A stretch of DNA of 64,000 nucleotides. Origin: Sclerodactyla briareus. Its lineage: Eukaryota; Echinodermata; Holothuroidea; Dendrochirotida; Sclerodactylidae. Below the pieces are notes generated by a model. That model worked only from the letters and a program-made list of their open reading frames with translations. It made no database searches and was not told the DNA's origin. Where the stretch lies: contig JAODTK010000100.1 of assembly GCA_026419785.1 (NCBI GenBank), positions 496,001 through 560,000 on the forward strand. The letters are read 5' to 3'. Position 1 is the first letter of the stretch. Every line of letters starts with the position of its first letter. This document shows, one piece after another, positions 59,001 to 64,000 of the stretch. A program made the position numbers and the translations under genes.

Positions 59001-61334
59001 CCATTTTATGAAAATTTCACACAATGGGACTTGAATGCATCTCCTCCAACAAGATTCAGTGATGTTCGTAAAGTACAGGTAATGGTGTGTGGGAATCTTG
59101 GTCTGTTGGGCCCTATAGAGCCCAATATATTGAAATACTGCAAAATCTTGTATTCTCCAACAAAATTTCTGTTGCAAAAATTGCTGATGGTCAGTATTAA
59201 ATGAATGATTCTAGTAGACATACCCTTAGGGTGCTCAGGGGATTTGGGTGCTCAGGGAGTTAGGATCCAAGGCCCCGGTACTGTGGCCCATCAATATTGA
59301 TGACTGCTAAGTCATCTTTGGGCCATGCTTGATCAAAAGTCGTAAAGTGGCACAATAGGCATTGTTTGGAACTGCCTCCTTGCCTCGTGATTCTGAACAT
59401 TATTTCACAACATTGTACATTCGTCTTGGTCACATTTGTGCGTTGAGATTACAGCACCATTGGTGCTGTAGTTTTTTAAGATGATGGGAGGTTTGATGAA
59501 TAGTTTTTGAATTGAATTGGGGGTCCCATTCTGAAAAACTCACAATAGTACAACACAGAATCTGAAAATAGTTTTGTTTTTTCTCTTCAGTTGGGAGAAG
59601 CAGGAGAGGGTATTCAACCAATACAACCACTTCAAGACCAACATTGAGGGCATTGATGTACACTTTGTACATGTCAAGCCAAAGGTCATAGAAGGTCAGA
59701 AGGTCAAACCAATACTGATGGTCCATGGGTGGCCAGGGTCATTCCATAACTTCTACCAAGGTATGATGTGATATGGTAATCTATCTGCCATCATGGTAAA
59801 CTGGACTTCCCCTCTGATGTTTGTGATTTAACCCGTCTTGTAAATTTCACTTTTCTTTCTAGCAGGTGGTACAAAAGTTGCTCAGTCTCTCCTAAAGGAC
59901 AACTGCAGGCATGGATTAATAGGTTATGAGGGTGGGGGATGGAAAATATCCTTTTAGGTCGAGATCCCATTTCAAAAATTTTCATTACGATGTCCTGTAT
60001 GGAGTTATTGCCTCCAAAGTTTGGGGGTTTCATTATGCAGGAAAATTAGGGGTTTCCTATGGTGCATAATGCATGAAGTCACTGTTTACCTAAACAGATT
60101 ATTATGTGTATGATCCATTGTTTTCCGTGTTGTTGATAATTCAACAATCTGCATGAGTTTCTGTTGTCTTTCTTTCTTCCACCGAAGTGACGATCAACAC
60201 CTACCAGCCCACTATCCTGTCCTTATAGATAATTATTCTTAAAGTAAGAACCACTGTGTACATTCACGCTATAAACCAGACACTTGTTGGCTTTTCAATG
60301 GAACTTTTTTTTTTGAGGGCACTCTCGGTCCTGAGAGAAGTTTAAGGAGGGGTCACTGCGTGAATATTGTGCCTAATTTGCCTAATTTATCAAATATTTT
60401 TATTTGCAATTGTCGTTTCGGCATTCATGTGCATTTTCACAACCTTGTATAACTAGCAACTCCTGACCTCCATGAATTCGAAAGTGGCAATGGTTAACTG
60501 TGGTTAGTGCCATCATTTTAAAACACAATCAGGTGCTGGCAAACTACAGGTATAGCCAACTCATATGATGGTTTCCAATTCCTGCGTCTTGTTATCTGCT
60601 TATGAGGAAATTCTCTCTTCCTAAGGAAACTATTCAGTTTTACCCTCCACATGACAACCACTGATCATAATCAGGCAAGACTAGTTGATTTGTTGGCGAA
60701 TCCCTCTGATAGCTACACATTGTCTGGACGAGTTCATCCAAATGCTACTTGAGCATTTGAATGGAAACCAAATCCAACTCGATTCTTGTGATTAGTAATT
60801 AATGGAAAGTCCATCATGTCAGAGTGGCCAGGCTGTTACGAAATTTTCGTAGTTATAGGGAACAGGTTGTATTACTATGATCGGTGGGGCAGTGCCTGGC
60901 TAGAAACATACATGGGACTCAATCAGAGATTGTAAGTAGATGATTATATTAAAATTAGTGGTTGATTATGTATGAGCAAAGGAGGGGGGGGGAGGGGATC
61001 AGCGCATTGATGTACAATGTTTTCGTGGCCCTGGGAATCATCAATGGATGCCCTCATGGGTGTTGGGGGGCATGACCCCTCTCCTCTCCTCCCATGGCTG
61101 ACCCTCACTGTGATAAGCCCTAGCTATCCCTCAGGCATGTAATATCTTGCATAGTTTTTCCTGTCCAACCATGGGTCCAGAGGTGGAATAATACTTTCTG
61201 TTGTGATTGGCTCATATCTCTCATCACACCAATGCTAACTGACCCACCAGTCTGGTGGTACTGCAGACGATGTGTTTGAAGTCATCTGTCCATCACTTCC
61301 TGGGTATGGTTTCTCCGAAGCAGCACATAGCCAG
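55705..61334 (+). CDS. EPHX1: Microsomal epoxide hydrolase (EPHX1 type), 5' coding part of the gene
   Basis: Membrane-anchored alpha/beta-hydrolase that opens epoxides with water to give diols, normally in the endoplasmic reticulum; invertebrate members include juvenile hormone epoxide hydrolases. Three exons are visible: 55,705-56,037, 59,591-59,760 and about 61,221-61,334. Together they encode a family-like N-terminus: hydrophobic anchor, GEGWW, the YWLNNYSW-type junction, FKTNIEGIDVHFVHVKP, the HGWPGS oxyanion motif, a PMLTDP loop and FEVICPSLPGYGFSEAA. That is about 190 of the usual ~450 residues. The catalytic Asp (GGDWG), acid and His lie in later exons beyond the window. The phase at the first junction is consistent (2/2). 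About three frame disagreements and two imperfect splice sites mean either draft-sequence errors or a decaying copy. Introns carry MITE and repeat insertions. Confidence 0.85.
56287..56547. mobile_element. hAT MITE, 261 bp, in the epoxide hydrolase intron
   Basis: Begins CAGTGGTTCCCAACCAGGG and ends CGTTTGGGAACCACTG; the outer GTGGTTCCCAA/TTGGGAACCAC are inverted repeats of the type common among hAT (Charlie-like) elements. The flanks ctctaaca (56,279-56,286) and ctctacaa (56,548-56,555) agree at 6 of 8 positions, an aged 8 bp target duplication. No coding capacity. Confidence 0.9.
56645..57670 (+). repeat. Hairpin-headed dispersed repeat (family E), copy 1
   Basis: Starts TTTAGCTCAAAC...GTTGAGCTATTGCGATG (stem AGCTCAAC/GTTGAGCT), then a CTAT/CCTA microsatellite at 56,690-56,745. 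A body follows with GATGAATCTCGACCAACTTGG and AAGGTCAAGGTCACATGACA, then two ~290 bp blocks each with ATGATGGTCTA or ATTTTGATGGTCTAAC, a GTGTTCA.GAATT word and CACAATGGTACTTGAA (56,945-57,400). The right end is uncertain. Confidence 0.65.
58688..59330 (+). repeat. Hairpin-headed dispersed repeat (family E), copy 2
   Basis: Starts with a perfect 11 bp stem and 3 base loop, AGCTCAACCAG-cag-CTGGTTGAGCT at 58,690-58,714. TATC and then TGCC/CCTGC simple repeats (58,735-58,850) follow, then AATGAATGCTGACAAACTTG, GAGGTCAAAGTCA, CACACAATGGGACTTGAATG and GGTGCTCAGGG blocks. These match copy 1 in order and orientation. Confidence 0.7.
59591..59760 (+). CDS. EPHX1: Epoxide hydrolase, second coding exon
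   Basis: Acceptor TTTTCTCTTCAG before 59,591, donor ACCAAG then GTATGA after 59,760; enters in phase 2 (completing a Ser codon with the previous AG) and leaves in phase 1. The 56 codons are uninterrupted: WEKQERVFNQYNHF, FKTNIEGIDVHFVHVKP, then PILMVHGWPGSFHNFYQ. Human EPHX1 reads WKKQVEILNRYPHFKTKIEG and MVHGWPGSFYEFYK over the same span. HGWP supplies the oxyanion-hole backbone in this family. The intact frame here contrasts with the exons on either side. Confidence 0.93.
61221..61334 (+). CDS. EPHX1: Epoxide hydrolase, third coding exon (approximate bounds)
   Basis: Starts near ATCACACCAATGCTAACTGA, reading ITPMLTDP (human IIPLLTDP), then shifts frame between 61,243 and 61,251 and continues SGGTADDVFEVICPSLPGYG and FSEAAHSQ (human FEVICPSIPGYGFSEASS). 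A pyrimidine-rich stretch precedes the ITPML codons, but no AG lies where the exon should begin. At the right end CCAG|TATGTA lacks one G of a consensus CAG|GTATGT donor. Each problem is explained by loss of one or two bases, so the exon is very probably real while its exact edges are not. Confidence 0.8.
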
Positions 61335-62200
61335 TATGTATTTCTCTGTCGATCCCTCTCCCCATCAGTCCTGCGCGGATCCGGGGGGGGGGTGGGGGGG
61401 GGGCGCGCACCCGGCGCACGCCCCCCCCCTAAAAAATCTCGATAGATTGTTTTGTTTTTTTTTTAGCCGCCTGAGCCTGTGAGTTAAAGTTGACACACAA
61501 CCCCATCTGCATCTGTTCCGAAAAAAAAAAAAAAAAATTTTGTCGCTGCGTGCGCTGTATCCTATCTTTCCGTTATAACATTCTATAGATACAAGTAGGC
61601 CCCCGTGTACAATAACTTTGTCAATTCTGGCAAATATTATTTTGTCCAAACGTGGTCATCTTCAATGGTGGTGACCGGTATAGGCACGAGGAGAATTTGG
61701 TTTAGGACTTGAATTCATGTTGCACCCCACCCCTCCCCACTACAACAATGCCGGAATCCAACTGCCATTTTCTTAACGCTGCACACAGGTTAGTCTACTA
61801 CACTTTCTGATCATTATTGTTGCAGAGGCTTTGCCCACCTGACGTGCTGTTTTTTAATAGAAGATGAAAGCTCTATGTAACGAAAAACACCAAGGCAGGG
61901 GATCGTGCACATTTGTATGGTTTACATTGATTTGACGTATGGAACTATAATACAGGCGCGAAGCTGGGCGAAACAATTCTGAGACGGGGAAATTTTGAAA
62001 AAAAATTTGAGCTGAAACAATCTGAAAAATGACCATGTTGTCTGCTGACTGGCTAATTCCTTTTAATCAAATGCCCGAAAAATGCACACATTTCCCATGA
62101 CATGATGTTTCAAGTCAAAATTCTCAATCTCTGCGGGCAGCCTCCTAACCAATTGGAAGGGTCCTCGATGGAACTTCTCTTAAGACATGGCAGGGTAGTA
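61335..62200. other. Epoxide hydrolase intron, no further exon seen
   Basis: G-rich run at 61,383-61,403 facing a C run at 61,422-61,430, T and A homopolymers at 61,450 and 61,520. No frame resembling the next family exon (with GGDWGS) was found before the right edge. Confidence 0.55.
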
Positions 62201-63170
62201 TGGAGACCAGATGAAGAATGTGAGGATTAACATCGACCAGCTTTCGGAAAATTATTGTCAATTCCAGTGTTTGCATACTGCCCTAAGTCCCGGGAATTCT
62301 GCTCCCTGCAATCTGGGGGAGGGGGTTGGGAGGGGTCCTGGTAACTATTTTTCTTGTACGGTACGCCTCAACTGAGGGTGGCGCGAATTGTATGCCTAAA
62401 CGTAAATAAGTTCCTTCAAGAGTGTTTCTTGAGATATACATTTCGAAATAAATTCCCAATTTTTGGGGGATGGGTTGCCTTACTGCCATAAACAGGGGGA
62501 GTTTCGGGCAATCTTGGGGCTTTTCGGAAGGCTCAAAATTTCCTTGTACCTATATCGAGACCACTGATGCTGGGCCCCAATTGTAAGGAATAACATCGAT
62601 TAGTTCCTTCAAAACGTTTCTTGAATACAAAATTTCTGAAAATTATTCCAATTTTAGAGACGTTGCTCACTGCCATACAGCGCGGGAGTGATTGCCGTTT
62701 CCTGCAATCTGGGGTACTGTAAATCGAAAATTCCCTTGTACGCCTACGCGGTCCACTGATGGGTGGCGGCTCGCCCAATTGTAAGAATAACATCGATCAG
62801 TTCCTTCAAGACGTTTCTAGAAATATGAATTCTGAAATTTCTTGCCATTTTAGGGACGCTGCTTACTCTGCGCATACGGTTCGGGAGATGCCGTTTCCTG
62901 CAATCTGGGGGGTCTGAAAAAATAAAAAAATCTGTATCCTATGCTGTCAACAACATTACCGACGGTGAGCCGAATTGTACGGAATAAACATGATCAGTTT
63001 CTTTCAGAATGTCAAGAAAAGAAATTCGGGAATTCATTGCCAGTTTTAGGTACGTTGCTTAATGCCATATGACCCCAACGTGCCGTTTCCCTGCATCTGG
63101 GGGGTCTGTAAAACGGAAAATTTCTTGTGCGCTAACGCGCCAACCCATGTGGCGCTCCGCTCAGATGGTG
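62200..63170 (+). repeat. Tandem array of a ~195 bp unit, about five units
   Basis: TGCAATCTGGGG-type markers occur at about 62,307, 62,508, 62,704, 62,897 and 63,091. Each unit also has AACATCGATCAGTTCCTTCA, CGTTTCTTGA and ATTTTAG.GACGTTGCT.ACTGCCATA. Units are well diverged, so the array is old or the bases are noisy. It lies downstream of the last visible epoxide hydrolase exon, so probably inside an intron. Confidence 0.85.
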
Positions 63171-64000
63171 CTAAACCCTCATATGCCCCCCCCCCCATAA
63201 TTAATAACACAGATCGCCTCCCCGGGAGAATCGGTATCCATGCCTGGTCAAAGTATTGGTTCTATAATGTGCCACAATCAATTTTACCTACCATGGGGAT
63301 TGAGAGCCAACCGTACATGGCATGTTGGTGGGATCGTGTGATCGTATTTTTACATACACCCAAATGACAAATTCTTTTTCATAATTTTCTCTCAGAATTG
63401 CCCTCATATCCTACATCACAGTATGCCTGTCCACTCAGTAGGAAAATTGTTTCATCAGCTTGATCATGCGTTTCGGGGCAGCTTCATGGGCTAATCGATG
63501 TTGGCGAGAAATACATTCTCCAATCTTCTGTTTTTTCTCTCAAAATGACCCATGATTGACGCAAACCAAAACAATTATAGTTCTTGTATCCCCCCCCCCC
63601 CCTCCAGAAATCTCTACCGTCATTTAGGCCTTTATCCTGCAATTGATGCTGTATCTTTGTGTGCAAGGGGTAACCCTCTCGTGATCCTCAGATGACCTTC
63701 AATTCATCCAGAACAATTGTCATTCTACTCATCACGATTGCGAATAGTATGGAAAGGTCGAAATTCCATCCGCGCAGTGGGAACCTCTTTAATGCAGACT
63801 AATGTCCATTAACAAAACATCAACCACAATTTGTATATTTGGGATCGCTACTTGCAAAATTGTCGTTAGTAACTACGTTAATTGTGTTAATGACAGGAGC
63901 TATATAGTCTCAATGGACCACCAGGTGTTCCTGCAAAATCCATGAAACAATAACTTCAGTAATTTTTTCGTTATGCTTTCTTCAACAAAAATACATGAAA
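63171..64000. other. No recognised feature
   Basis: Includes a C run at 63,187 and C13 at 63,590-63,602. Presumed continuation of the intron; no exon recognised. Confidence 0.5.

Noticed and set aside
1-64000. CRISPR arrays, bacterial operons, phage or toxin systems
   Set aside because: No regularly spaced short repeats with unique spacers, no ribosome-binding-site-led gene strings; the window is plainly a eukaryotic repeat landscape.

Overview
This window looks like intron-rich, repeat-dense DNA from an animal nuclear genome, most likely a marine invertebrate and perhaps an echinoderm or another non-vertebrate deuterostome. The evidence is an intron-split microsomal epoxide hydrolase gene with consensus GT/AG sites, several kinds of animal non-LTR retrotransposon, a Penelope-like element, hAT-type MITEs, long simple repeats, and an absence of bacterial-style operons. 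The species assignment is a guess from repeat style. Most long open frames here are chance or decayed transposon frames.

Layout. 1-2.2 kb: 3' half of a CR1/Jockey-type LINE (family A). 4.2-5.4 kb: a non-autonomous hAT element. 7.3-10.4 kb: five units of a ~620-640 bp satellite. 12.8-13.6 kb: a second hAT MITE. 18.0-18.8 kb: a minus-strand LINE fragment. 20.9-22.3 kb: a second family A LINE with an internal deletion. 22.3-22.9 and 33.1-33.5 kb: two copies of an unnamed dispersed repeat. 26.1-27.2 kb: three short minus-strand open frames bounded by splice-like sites, one with an actin-like motif. 28.6-30.7 kb: a minus-strand LINE that has lost its reverse transcriptase core. 35.6-38.6 kb: a compound of 'GGCCGCCATTTT' repeats and a ~306 bp tandem array rich in AGGTCA half-sites; an inverted copy of the former lies at 42.3-42.9 kb. 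40.1-41.3 kb: a minus-strand RTE-like LINE. 44.6-49.3 kb: a LINE fragment and a Penelope-like element set among (TA)n tracts. 51.2-55 kb: LINE 3' debris and tandem repeats.

55.7-61.3 kb, plus strand: the one host gene I can name with confidence, the first coding exons of an EPHX1-type (microsomal) epoxide hydrolase. The membrane anchor, N-terminal cap region, HGWP oxyanion motif and the following strand are present. The catalytic Asp, the acid residue and the His must lie beyond the right edge of the window. Its introns hold a 261 bp hAT MITE, two copies of a hairpin-headed repeat and, after the last visible exon, a ~195 bp tandem array.

The window shows many small indel-like disagreements, including inside the epoxide hydrolase exons and at two of its splice sites. 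Draft long-read base errors explain these as well as true decay does, so claims that a gene is broken are uncertain. I found no CRISPR array, rRNA, credible tRNA gene or clear novel multi-gene system.
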